A DNA stretch of 64,000 nt from Trichopria drosophilae (taxonomy: Eukaryota; Arthropoda; Insecta; Hymenoptera; Diapriidae), in contig CM059582.1 of NCBI GenBank assembly GCA_030407085.1, positions 155,148,501 to 155,212,500 of the forward strand. The letters are read 5' to 3'. The position numbers were made by a program, and so were the translations under genes. Shown here in pieces: positions 31,344 through 43,400 of the stretch. The notes below the pieces were generated by a model. The model ran no database searches, had not been told where the DNA came from, and saw nothing but the letters and a program-made list of their open reading frames with translations. Each line of letters opens with the position of its first letter. The first letter of the stretch is position 1.

Positions 31344-31955
31344 ATGCGCGGGACGTGGATGATATTATTAACAATTTGCGTTCGCGAGGAGGAGGATGGC
31401 GGCCACTGTATCGACGATTTTCATTTCGAAACGCATCCGACGAAGTCGTCAATCGATGATCGGTGGATGTTTATCCCCCCGGCTATTTTCGTCGATGTTG
31501 ATAAAAAAAAAAAAATTCGCGACGATGCTGCCTTTGTCGATGGGAGGTTTGGCGGTTCGCGTAAAATCGGCTTCCTTCTCGCGCGTGCAATTATTTATAA
31601 CTGCACTTATCCGGCCACTTTGCGCGATCATCTTAAACTCGCTATCGCGCGGGAGGAGCAGAAAATGAATCGTCGCTTATTCACCGGGGCCAAGATTGCG
31701 TCATCGAACACGCGACGTCTATACGATCATCTCGCGTTCCTCGAGCGTTGCCCAGCTAGCTGGATATCTGCCGTCCTCTGCCAAACTCGTCATAATGCTC
31801 GATGCCAACTTCCTCTTTGGCGGCTGATGAAGAATTTCCCTAATTTTACGCACGATCAAGCAACAGCCAGAGTTATTGGGTACTACGGAACCCAACATTT
31901 CGCGTCCTTGGCTGGAGATTTTGGGGCTAATGATTCGATCGCAACAGGTGCCTAG
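31344..31955 (+). CDS. Hypothetical frame of 203 codons, unrecognised
   Basis: This is the longest ATG-initiated open frame in the window. It starts at ATG 31344 (sequence before it CAGCCAC, not a strong Kozak context) and ends in TAG at 31955. The predicted product begins MRGTWMILLTICVREEED and has a Lys-rich run from an A12 tract (about residues 54-57). I see no signal peptide I trust, no known motif and no repeat. GC-richness itself lengthens chance frames, and two other frames of 60-90 codons overlap. It may be a chance frame inside a long 5' untranslated exon, or a lineage-specific gene. An A/T-rich homopolymer within the frame argues against long conservation. Confidence 0.2.
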   Translation: MRGTWMILLTICVREEEDGGHCIDDFHFETHPTKSSIDDRWMFIPPAIFVDVDKKKKIRDDAAFVDGRFGGSRKIGFLLARAIIYNCTYPATLRDHLKLAIAREEQKMNRRLFTGAKIASSNTRRLYDHLAFLERCPASWISAVLCQTRHNARCQLPLWRLMKNFPNFTHDQATARVIGYYGTQHFASLAGDFGANDSIATGA

Positions 31956-32200
31956 AGAATATTTGGCTTCGCTATTTATCAGCTCTGGAAATAGTGAAAA
32001 AGTTTTGTACGTGGTCTATGTCGTATTTATCTCAATACTAAAGATTATTCTGATATGAAGTTCAGTGTGACATCCTCTAAAGACAGTGGACCAGGCTGAT
32101 TTTGACAGAAAAGTATCTAAAAGAATTTTTCATGTAATATGAAATTCAATCAACATCACTATATTGCGAGGTCGAAAACTTATCTTCCAGAATCAGAATA
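31956..32200. other. Spacer
   Basis: AT-rich, no feature; ends with the TA target of the following MITE. Confidence 0.55.
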
Positions 32201-32464
32201 CAATAGAGTCCCGTTATAATTGCATCTCGCTATATTTGCATCCCAGCATATTTGTCCGCGTCCGTCCAGTTAGATTTGTCTCTCACCGCTCTCTTTTTCC
32301 CCCTCTTTGCGGGCTGCGGCATCAGAAAGGGCACGCTGTGACGTCACGAACATAGCGCCATTGTGGAGAGTGGGAGAAGCGGCGCTCCCCTTCTTTTGAC
32401 AAATATAAGGAGACCGTAGGGGAAGACGAGGAACTGAGCGGACAAATATACCGGGATTCTACTG
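32201..32464. mobile_element. pogo-like MITE with TA target
   Basis: The left end TA|CAATAGAGTCCCGTTATAAT and right end ATATACCGGGATTCTACTG|TA form inverted repeats of the CAGTAGAATCCCGTTATA type, which is characteristic of pogo/Tigger-group Tc1/mariner elements in insects. TA is present on both sides (32199-32200, 32465-32466). Subterminal ATATTTGTCCG and CGGACAAATATA also pair. The 264-bp body is GC-rich (CTCTTTGCGGGCTGCGGC, TGTGACGTCACGAAC, AGCGCCATTGTGG) and encodes nothing, so it is non-autonomous. Confidence 0.85.
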
Positions 32465-32466
32465 TA

Positions 32467-32900
32467 ATTTGAATTTTTTGCTGGAAGTCATTTTGTATTT
32501 GCCTCATGATTTGAGGTCTGAACTCGAGCAATTAGGAACAGGGATTATTCGCGACTTGAACTCGGGATCGTTCGATTGTCGTTCGAAAAAATCAGAAAAA
32601 ACGTGTGACGATGAAAAGATTTTTCGCAGCAAAAAATTGGGAATAACAGTGCAACCTCTCGAGTTGGCCTACACTAGAACTTGCTCCCTCTCGCCCTGCA
32701 CGGCGATATGTCCCGACCATTTTAAATAGAGATTTTGTACCAAAAATGTTGTTGCAGTGGCGCCCGCCCTGAAAATCGCACGCGGGCAGAAGAAAAGCGC
32801 GGCCGACACGTCAGTCAGAGGGGGCAGCAGGAAAGGAAGCAGTGGGAGGGGTTGCCCTGTATTCAGATTCGGCAGATATGTTTTTGATGTCAAAATAAAA
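32467..32900. other. Tail of the GC-richer island, no supported gene
   Basis: Frames of 86 (plus) and 74 (minus) codons overlap and are unrecognised. GGCGCCCGCCCTGAAAATCG and GCGCGGCCGACACG (about 32760-32812) are CpG-rich. Beyond 32900 the sequence becomes plain AT-rich. It may be exon or promoter sequence of the same unit as 30436-31955. Confidence 0.35.
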
Positions 32901-35900
32901 TAAATAAAGAAGATCTTGGTATTTTTCGGTCATTATAATTAAGTGGTCAATAATAAATGTTGTAAACAATAACATTGTAAATAATTGCGTAACTGTGATA
33001 TCAGTTTACGCGACACTCGTAACTATTATTTTAATTTGTGTAGCACAGATGAATTTCTTGAATTAAAGTGAAATAATGTTGAAAAAATGAAATATTAAAG
33101 TGCACAAATACTATATTTGTTCATCATAATGCATTTAAATAAAAAAGTGTGACATATTCGGTAATACATGAACATACACATATTTATTTAGTCCCTCTAA
33201 AATTGACTTTAATTAAAAAGTAAAGAATACAAAAAAGTAAAAAATGGTGACTAATTTTATTGTCGATAGTTTTCGGGAATCAACAGTTTCAAACTACTAA
33301 TTCATGTCGTTTCAACTATCTGCCGTAATATGCTTTGAAGAAATTTAAGTTCTAACATGTACATAATATATCACCAATAAATTAATACAATTACGCTTTA
33401 CCGGTTAAAAGTGAATAATTAATACCACTTGATCAAATAACTTTTTGCATTCCAATGGTGAATTTGCAACTCCATTTTGAAAATTAAAAATGGCAGCTTC
33501 AAATTGGTGGACGCAATTCATAAAGCTTTAAATTTTGAAAATAAAAAAGTATGATTTTACCGTAATTAAAATTTTCCAAAGTATCTGATTGCGATTTTCC
33601 ATTGCGAATTATAAATTCAAAGAAAGCACCAAAATGTTATCTAAAATTATCCAAAGTATGCGGATACAGACAATCAAAACAATCGATTAATATTTTATAC
33701 TACTCCCGCCATATTGGATTTGGCATATTGAATTTTAAAAATAAGTTCCAATAAATATATGCTTATTTCTCACAACAGGTTTTATTATTAATTGACCTTG
33801 TCCATGAGTTTAGAGATGCGAAAAAAATTTTGAAAAATAAGTGTTATCATCATTTTTGGAACAGGTGAATTTTTGTTTGAAATTCCGTGAAACATTAACC
33901 TTTAAAAATTTTGATGCAACTTTTTTATATAGTTTATCCGTCGACAAAACTCTGAAACTTTTGGGATTTTCTTCAATGTCCCTAAAATATTGTTAAAAAA
34001 CTTAAATGAAAAAATTCACAAAAATCCAATTCATTTTTTGAAAGTGTTACTAATATGATTTTTGATTTGGTCAAATTAATTGTTATTTTATATGGTATTA
34101 ATATAATTGTTAAAATTAATAGAAAATATAAATAAAAATTACTTAATAATTTTTTTTTATTTATCTTAACTTTTTGCTGATATTTTTACTGAATTTGGGC
34201 AACAAATAGTCTAACCATCAATTCTAGTACATAGAAAACATTCGACTGATGTAACTACAAATGAAAATCAGTCCTTACTACTAATTTATATAGAATGTTA
34301 TAAGTATACAAAAAATGGCCATAAAATGTAATAATTCAGTAGTAAAATATGAACCAAACAACTTTTCTAGATATGCTTACTATTTAGATAGTAATAACTT
34401 CAGTAGTAACAGTGAAGACAAAAGATGTCTCGCCGGTATCTTACTACTTCCTTAGTAGCCCAAATCAAACAGTCTAGATTTCCGTATACTGCAATAAACA
34501 TAAACACATTGTAACAGTTAATATGAAAATGCAAATATTTGACAAATAATTTCGGTATAATAACTAATTTATAATGGTAAAGTATGATATCTATTGCAAA
34601 ATGTCTACTGTAAATTTATATCCACTCCTTTAATCACCCTGGTATAACTCTTGGAGTTTAATCATGAGTTAGCTCGACTTATTAGTAGTGAAAAATCTAA
34701 ACATATAGTTCTTTTTATGTCTAAGTAATATAAAATTACAAATAATAATAACAAACTGGAAAAACCTAAGCAGATAATATTCTAGTTTTTACACTATATT
34801 GAATAGTCAGTTACCATTGAATTATACATGGATTTATTGCAAGTTTTCATTTAATGCATATTCATCATACACAATTTCGTTCGTGCATGCTCAATAATTA
34901 TGCGTGTAATGCCTGATAATGGCGTTTTGATTAACAATGCACGGGTACTTATGTAAATCGTATCAATCGCATATTAACGCATGGCCTGAAGAACCAAATT
35001 CAATAACGTGACACATTTGCAGAATTAATTTTATTATAAAATTATAATTCAAGGACGACAGGTGTGAAGAAATTGAATCACAAAATACACGAGTCAATAA
35101 AGATTTAAACAATTTTTGTTAAATATGTTTTAACTTAATATTCTTCATTTAGGCATAATGTACTCAAACTAGATTAAATTACGATTACAATGTATCACAA
35201 ATATCTTATTTAGGTGTTAATATTTACTTGAATGTGCGATAAAGTATTATTATTTCTCAGAAAATGAAATTAATTTGCCGACATGGAATTTTAAAGCTAA
35301 ATAGATTGTAGTTGAATATTTGGTCCCAAACTTCGGAACTAAATTAACTCTAAAGTAAATGTAGTTAGTTTCCTATTTACATAGCTATTGTTTAAGCGAG
35401 AAACTCGAAGTTTGACAAAAAAAAGAGATTAATATTTATAGGATGACTTAGCGACGTGCAGGTTGATTAAGTATTAAGTTAGATCCTGAAAGCTTTTTCC
35501 CAGACAAAGAAATGTGACGTGTTAATCGGGCAAATTGGCGCATTTTCGAGATTTTATGAAACCTGGATTTGTAGTTGCTGCATAAACAAAATAATTTTCA
35601 ATATCCCTGTGTGGAAGCTTTACAACAAGACAATTAGCAAAAACACAAAAGCTGTTGCTTATCTTCAAGCCGTAGAGCTGAAGCTTGGCATCGGTTTATA
35701 TCCAAGCCATGTTACACGGTATGACGAGTATGACGTAACGCAGCGAACGTAAGCGAACCCTTGGCAAAGGTTCCGATATTTACTGATAGAGATGTGTTTG
35801 TACGAGACTCATCAACACAATTACTTCTATTTTTAACATATACTTAGTTCTAAATAAAATTATATGTTGGTTTTGTATTAACAATTTTAAAAGGCATATT

Positions 35901-38727
35901 GTATATGCAAACTTGTTTTACTTTTCTATCGTTCCAAACATAAACAATAACATTTTACCTATGATCATAAGATAGGGCCGAAAATAGTAATTTTCAGTGC
36001 AATCGTCGAATACAGCTGGGGTACAATTTCTCATTAGTTATTGACGTTTAATTTAATTTCTCGAGAATAACAAAAAACGCCTATTTGAAACTTGGTGGTC
36101 TTTAAGGAAAAGTTCTCAGCTTTCTTTTTAGACTACTATAAAAAAAAATACCCCATCTTTGAAAAAAAAATCGTTTTTATTTTTCATTACGAACATTTTG
36201 ATGAAATTTTGATCTTGCTAAAAATTGATTCAATTTACATGACGAAGAAATCGCATTTTTTATTTTTCCAATCCGATTAGTATAAAAAAAAGGTACACCC
36301 ATTTAAAAATTAGCATTTTTTCATATCGTGAAATTTAAAAAAAAAATTCTACAACGGTTAACTGTGGTTTTAAAAATTTGAAAAAATTTGAGAATGCTTG
36401 TTTGATTGGCATCTATCTGGTAAAAAAAATGGAGACGATTCGAAGTTATCGGATGTTTAGTTAGGTTGAGGAATTTTACCCCAGCTGCCTTTAAAAGTAA
36501 ATAAAACTTTGAAATATATTTTATTAAGTATTGCTTTAATTCCATTACTTTATTAATCATCAGAGATAACAAAGTGACTAGAAATTTGGATATTTGTGAA
36601 TTTAAACTTTATAGATTTCTTTAGAAAATATACTCATGACAAAATAAAATTGAAATGTAAATAAAAAAGTACATTTTAAATTGTTTGAGGTCTCTTTACA
36701 TGGAAATATTAATTCATAATTTAAAGGGAAGTCCAAGTGTTGATTATCACCTCCAGCACTGTCATTAGGTATACATAACATTTTTGTCATTTATTACTTT
36801 CTCATTGAGTCATCTCTGCGATTGTCATTTTATATGTCAACTGTCTTTTGAACTTAACTCAGAGATAAAGGTGTATGACTAAAACTGAGTTTACAGAGTT
36901 CACAGATAGTACTGTTCCCTTATGCCTGGCTGAAATATGGCAGACAAATAAATTGTTCAATTTAATTGCAACATTACCGTATTTTAGTGCTAAATTTTTT
37001 CGTAAAGTTAATTAATCTAGTCACTACTGGTCTTCATTATCTTTGAGCGTATAATGCGAATCGTTAACATTCCACTGCTTTCGAGCGGTACTTTTGCATA
37101 TACAATGCCTCGGAACGTGCATCTGACATGGTCCAACAATGCTTGGATCAACTTGGACATTGTTAATGTCAGCTTTAAAATGTGTGGCCAATGGATTAAA
37201 GCGACATCGTCACTCGTATGATGTAATTGAATTTATTAACTTTATCAATGAAAAATTCGCGAACACTTGGAAAATAATTTTATTTGTCAATTTCGTCAAA
37301 CAAATTAGTCAACAATATTTATTTATTATGCTTTTTATATAAATTATGTAAGAAAGGATTTGTTTAAATATGAGAAAAAAATCCACAAGTCTGAGCGAAA
37401 AGAATTGTTGGTAAAATGCACTTTCAAATGTTTCTTGTAGTATATTTCAAAATAACTATAAATCAATTTTAAAAAATCTTAATTGTTTGAATAGAAAGAC
37501 ATTTTTTTGTCATAAGATCAATGTGGGATATTTTATAAATTTTGGAAAAATAAAAATCGTTTTAAAAGATGACAATATTTATATCAAACATAAAAAATAT
37601 TTTTTTAAATTTAAAAATACTTTGGATATACAATTTTGCACAGAATGATAATATTTGTATAGTTTCAACCAAATTCGATAACGTTTTTTTGTTAACCTGA
37701 ACATTTCAGGAATTTTGACATAGAATTTTTAATATGGAATTAAATACAGTTAAAAGCAGGCTGTATTACTGGATCCATTAATATCACTACAAGTTAGAAT
37801 ATGAATGATTAGAAATAAAGGTTAAATAAACAATAATAAATATTAATAAACACCTATTAAGTAGACACTCTGTGTACACTCTATTAATCCTTTACAACAT
37901 TGCAACTGTTCTTAACAGTACTAGAGCAATGAACACTCCCATTTCTACTGCCACTACGGTATAGACTTAAAAGTCATGAAATACTTAAAAAAAGGTTTTT
38001 AAAATGCCAAATATGATAATTTTGAAACTAACTACATTTGTAAAAAACTTTTATTTTGCATATCTGTACAAAATTACAATTATAAATATTCAACATATTC
38101 TAATGGGATCCAATTATGCACATTTAAATGAATGAATTATTTCATAAGTGACTAAGTCCGTAATAAGTAATAAGCGATTACTTATAAATAAAATATTTTA
38201 CATGTACTGATTTTGATAACGACATTACAAAACGCCAAATAATACAGAGATAATACTTTTTTATTTCAAAATATTAAAAAACAAAAAGATAAAAATAAAA
38301 TTGGAATCAATTCTTACTTAACTTCACAAAGCGCGTATTATATTTGGATGCTGATAGTATAAACAAATTGGTCGATGGCAAGTTCATATATCGGTAATTT
38401 TATTTTCAAATGTCAAATATAACGATTTTCTATACTTCGGTCGTTGCTAGGCGGCGGGTTGCGATAAAACCAGCGTCAATACCACTCAAAAAAGGTAGAA
38501 AACAATCGAAGCTTCACTTCAAAATAATGATTTTAGTTATGAAATTAATTATCGTGGGCATTGATCTGATAAGTTGTAGTTCTTCTCAATATACATTTCT
38601 TAATTGGTTTAATCAAAGGCTATTTATAATAGGTGTATTTTTTATATATTAATACATGGTAGTCGACCTGTAATATAGCATTTAAATTGTAAAAATGATG
38701 ATTGTTACAATTTTCTTTATGAGCATA
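32901..38727. other. AT-rich desert with one eroded ATGGC-type repeat
   Basis: No gene is supported in 5.8 kb. At about 33465-33760 words like AAAAATGGCAGCTTC, CGCCATATTGGATTTGGC and GAAAATTAAAAATGG recall the foldback interiors, but ends are lost. Frames of 60-83 codons (35519, 36092, 36321, 36602, 37139, 38410) lie in AT-rich DNA and lack recognisable content. GTTGCTAGGCGGCG at 38453-38466 resembles a CTCF core. Confidence 0.55.
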
Positions 38728-38924
38728 CACTCTAAATTTGTTAAAGTAAAAGTTGAGCCACTTTCTAAGTGATTTTTTCACTATTTTTAAACTGGAAATT
38801 TCACTTTACTAATAGTGGATAGAAATATGCCGCTATAATAAAGTGAAATATGCACTTTAGAAATAGTGAAAAAATAAACTTTAACAGAGAGTGGCACAAT
38901 TTTCACTTTAAGAAATTTAGAGTG
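38728..38924. mobile_element. TA-flanked MITE, 197 bp
   Basis: The left end TA|CACTCTAAATTTGTTAAAG and right end CTTTAAGAAATTTAGAGTG|TA are inverted, and the match continues for about 39 bp with roughly five differences. The body is a mosaic of CACTTT/AAAGTG words (GCCACTTTCTAAGTG, TTTCACTTTACTAATAGTGG, ATAAAGTGAAATATGCACTTT), so the inside is also partly palindromic. It encodes nothing. Similar CACTTT words near 2770-2900 and 6090-6160 may be relics of the same family. Confidence 0.85.
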
Positions 38925-39638
38925 TAGAGATTCACTTTTGACGATGACTAAATCCGACGAGGTACTTGTGTATTAATTGTAATTTTTCTCGTTGTTAGGA
39001 TTGTGTTATTTTTATAGTATTTTTGTCACTAGGGATTTTCTTAAACATAAATGGCTTATACATAAAAGGTTTAGGACACAGACCTGGTTTATATCAAGTG
39101 CCTTCTAATGGATATTTTAAATTTTGTGTTGATTGAAATGTTTCTGTACGTGGAAAAACTTTTTTTCGAGGCTAGCAAATAACAATTGATTTTTAAACGT
39201 AATTCTTTTGAATGTTGATTTAAAGAAGCTGAAAAATGCATCCATCCAAGAATATTTATATGTAAATGTAAAACATTGCCTGTTATAACACTGGTTGTTT
39301 TCGTATATCAGCTATTTAACATCAAAGTTTCATTAATGAATTTTTGCATTTATCGACGCATTAATAAATTTGCGATTCAGCGTTTCATGCTCACCTTACA
39401 TATAAGCATAATAATAAGCATATCTCGTCTCTCGAATGTTTAGCATCGCACAAGTAACGAATATATTCAATTAATTTTTTTAAACATATTGTTTATGTCA
39501 TGATCTGGACTTGACAGAGGAATAGATTGGATTTTGGAAAAAAAACTTTACAGAGGAATCTTCAACCTTCAACATCGATGCATCTTAAATTCAGCATTGA
39601 ATTTTGATTAAGTTTTTAATTACATGGAAATCATAACT
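38925..39638. other. AT-rich spacer
   Basis: No feature seen. Confidence 0.6.
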
Positions 39639-40482
39639 TTAACCCATTAAGTACTGAAAAAACTTTTTTCAATACGGTTTTCAAGGGTCGTATTTTGTGT
39701 AAAAGTCAATAATGTTCAAGCAGGTAGATCTGATAATTAACAACTCCACTTTCAGCATATTTTATTGCATTTGAAGAGATGCAACTGTAAGATAACTATT
39801 TATTATTATTTTAAACAAACTTTAAAATGTATTTTTTATCCTTGTTGTTTCACATTGAAATCGTTCCTAAATTTCTGTCTGAAGCAAGCAATTATATCGT
39901 TGAGATTCGAAATTGTAATGTGCATGTTGACATTTTGACAAAATGGATAAAAAATCCAAAATGAAGTTTTTAACACAAAAAAAATTGTTCAAAATTCAGA
40001 GCTATTGATTTGAAAATGATAGACTTTCTATTTTTGAGTACTTTTACAATTTTTCAACATTTCGGAATTTTGAAAAATGAAAAAAATATCAACTTATTCC
40101 TTGATCAATTCCAAGAACTTTCGTTCAACATTATTTTCTTCGAAAATCTTGAATATTTCTACGATTAATTTGTGTCAACTGACATTTTGGATGATTTCAT
40201 CTTTATTTTCAAAATGTTCAAATGCACATGTGCATTTACATTAACATGTATGTTAAAGTTCAAGTCTCGAGGACATGATTTGTTGACATCAAAAACGAAA
40301 TTAAATAGTGCATTTCAAAAATCAATCATATGCGGTTTTTCACGATTACATTTTCCGAATTCAACGTTCAGTTCATTTTAAGTCATATATGTCTGCTTGA
40401 AAATTTTGTAAAAACCTTTTTTATAAAAAATACAAACATAAAAATGCAGCGAAAAAATGTCCATTTAGGACTTAATAGTTAA
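39639..40482. mobile_element. Diverged TTAA-flanked element, 844 bp
   Basis: TTAACCCATTAAGTACTGAA at the left corresponds to the complement of the right end, TTAACTATTAAGTCCTAAAT. TTAA is at 39639-39642 and 40479-40482. Further in, GTTCAAGCAGGTAGATCTGA matches the inverted TTTTCAAGCAGACATATATGA. The CCC of the right end has decayed to CTA, and the arms carry many changes, so this is an old copy of a piggyBac-like family. The 69-codon plus frame within it (40172-40381) does not start at ATG and is not supported. Confidence 0.65.
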
Positions 40483-43400
40483 AGAAAAATTGAAGACCAT
40501 GTAAAATTTAAGGCGCAACAATTTTAAGACTATTTTCTCCATATTGTGAAGGCATTGTCCAAGTGTCTATTGCGTTACTGAACCTCGAGTATGCTAAAAG
40601 GCTAGAATATCTTATATGCTGTTAGTAAATATTTTGCGTCTTTTCTTTCTTCGCAATTTATTGGCATGGAGACAAAAATCTGAAGATTTTGATACACATA
40701 GTTGAATACATTTCGTTACGACGCTCATGCGCCTTGTAACTGTGCCCATTTTTTGTGGCATTTAAGAGATATTTGAGAAATGGGTCATTACGTAGTAAAT
40801 AGTCGAGGATGTCAGAAGGCGTGGAAGATTTGAAATAGTCAGCAATGAAGAATTTATAATTAGTTTGTGTTTATTCTTTCTTATTGCAAGGAAGAATTTA
40901 AAGAGGATTGGATGTAATATACGCGCGCTAATTTTCTTGATGACAGTCACTCTTATCTCTGGTAATGGAGTGTTTATGCTCCGTTAAATTCTTTATGAAC
41001 CCACGTAAATTCAAAATATGATTGTCAAAATCTTCATCTTTGTTAGTAAATTAGATGTCGCATACTTAGTGTCACAGTTTTCCATAGGTAGTATAATGAT
41101 TAAAAAAGAAGAAATGGATATTCGAATTTCCCGGTGTATTTTTTACTTCCTTTAATCGCATTAGAATGATTTGTTAAAATATACGTGTAACACACCAGCG
41201 CATATCGATTAGTTCCGAAATAATACGTATTATGATCCGTTGTAAATTTGTGATATATACTGACCTATATCAGATTGTAATCAATAATAAATTTGCAAAA
41301 TCGCTATGTGGTGGGTAACATCCATTTCACAACAACATTGCAAGGGTCAACATATCTTTTTCTGTGAAATAGAATCAGGATTCAAATAAAAAATAGTGAT
41401 TACTTTTTTCGAAATTAATATGGTAAATATTAACATATTTAATATTTATTACATACTTTTTGAATTTGAAGAGCACTTAACTTCTAACAACTTTCAGAAA
41501 AGACTCATTTTAATGAAGTGTGTGTTTTCAGCAATTTGTAAATTCTCTTTCAAAACCTGTCGAGCACTGGGTCGTTACGCCAACATTTTGTTACCAAATT
41601 ATTGCCTATTTAATGATATCTATGTGCATATTTGTGGAACTTATATATCATGGTACGCATGATTTGTCACCTTAGAATCGTCGTGAGTCCTTAAAACTAT
41701 GACCAGCGCATAAAATGAGAAAATGTAAAAACAGAGCAATAAATTTTTCATTGAACTATTGATTTGCCATAGGAGAAACTAAGGCGTATTTGTCAATTAT
41801 GTTGACTCATTCGAAATGCTAAATCAATTTTTGTTTCAAAATAAAATGTTGTGTTTCATGTAAGTATCACTTTTAACACGTATTTCGTGTCAAATATAAT
41901 TGATCTAATTATGTCAAAGGGTAGAAAAAACGAAATTTGTGTATCTTTCAGAATTTCAAAAAACAAAGAAAATTATTTTTGTACATAATTTTTGTACATT
42001 TACATAAAAATATACAACCTTGTTAATTTTTTAGCCGGAACAAACAAATATTTTTCACGTTTCTGTAGAATTGCAAGAGACACATATATGATTTTCAACT
42101 ACCAACGGCAGGAATAAAAAATGATGACAATTGTTCGTATAAAGATTGAGGAGAGAGAGAGAAGAAATATGTGGAGATAAGTTTTTTTCGGTTAAACTTT
42201 GGTTCAATTACAACAAAAAATTATTTTGACAAAAAAAAAGAGTTTTAAGTATCGTTTGAGTACAGTTGCGAGATGATGTCACTCGTAATCTGTTATACAC
42301 TATTAATAACACTTCACATCATTTGAGCAAACACCAAATTTTAATTTTTTTTGTAATCCCTAAGTGAATGTTGGAGGAATAAATGCACGTTGAAAATGTC
42401 AAAACATAACCTAAAAATTGGTACTCCAGTGGCGTCATTGAATTTTTGGCACTCTACGGATGGAGTCACATCATAAAAAAATGAAACATTTGACATCGAA
42501 GAAGAGTGAAAAGCATTGTTTGAGTAGACAACACGATTTTCGGGAAGAAATTAACCTTATTTTCCAATGTTACCTATGAGATTAATCCTGAATGCATTAT
42601 CGTCCTTACATCTTATTGTCCCTGTGGTTCACGTAATTCGATAGGTATTTATAATACACATGATTGCAGTACATTCATTGCTTTTGCAGTTGCATAATTG
42701 AAATGGAGCACCGATAAACCGGTTTCTCACGGACAATTTCACAGTTATGGAATGCGATTCAGGTATGCGATTATGATGATACAATTTTGAAACTTTTTTA
42801 AAATAAATGCGGCAAGTTTTCAGTTCCTTCATAATGTCAATTACGTTTGAACATGCTCAATGTCGTTTCAACAACTTGAATGTTATTTTAACAAGTCTCA
42901 ATATTATTTACAATTTCGATTTTTGTTTTGACTGCCGTTCAGAAAAGTTTTCGCTTCGACACGTTATCTTCTGAGACGAAGACTTTGAAATTTGGTTATC
43001 TCGATTCCAACTTGGTTTCAACGTTTTCGTATCAATGACTTTTGATGTCTTCATTACTTATTTTAACAAATCATTTCTTTATATTTAACACAGCAATTGA
43101 TTTTTAAGTGGTTCACAATAAAAATAACGATAAAATATCACAATTATTTGTTATGAATGTAGAAAATACCAAAAAAAAATTGTATCAAAACCCTATACCT
43201 GCACGCAGTTTAGTTATATGTGTAGAAGGCATAAAATAACTTCATACTTTACGAAAATATAATCCCGAAAAAACTTTTACCAATGGAATAATGATGCCGG
43301 TTCAGCGTTTTCTTAAGAAAATGCTGAATGCTGATTTGCCTGCAAAAGCAACAGAATGTCCTCCTTTTGTAACATTACCGAAATAATTTAATGATTATGG

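Noticed and set aside
37855..37890. ACACTCTGTGTACACTC as a MITE end
   Set aside because: No matching inverted partner within 2 kb.
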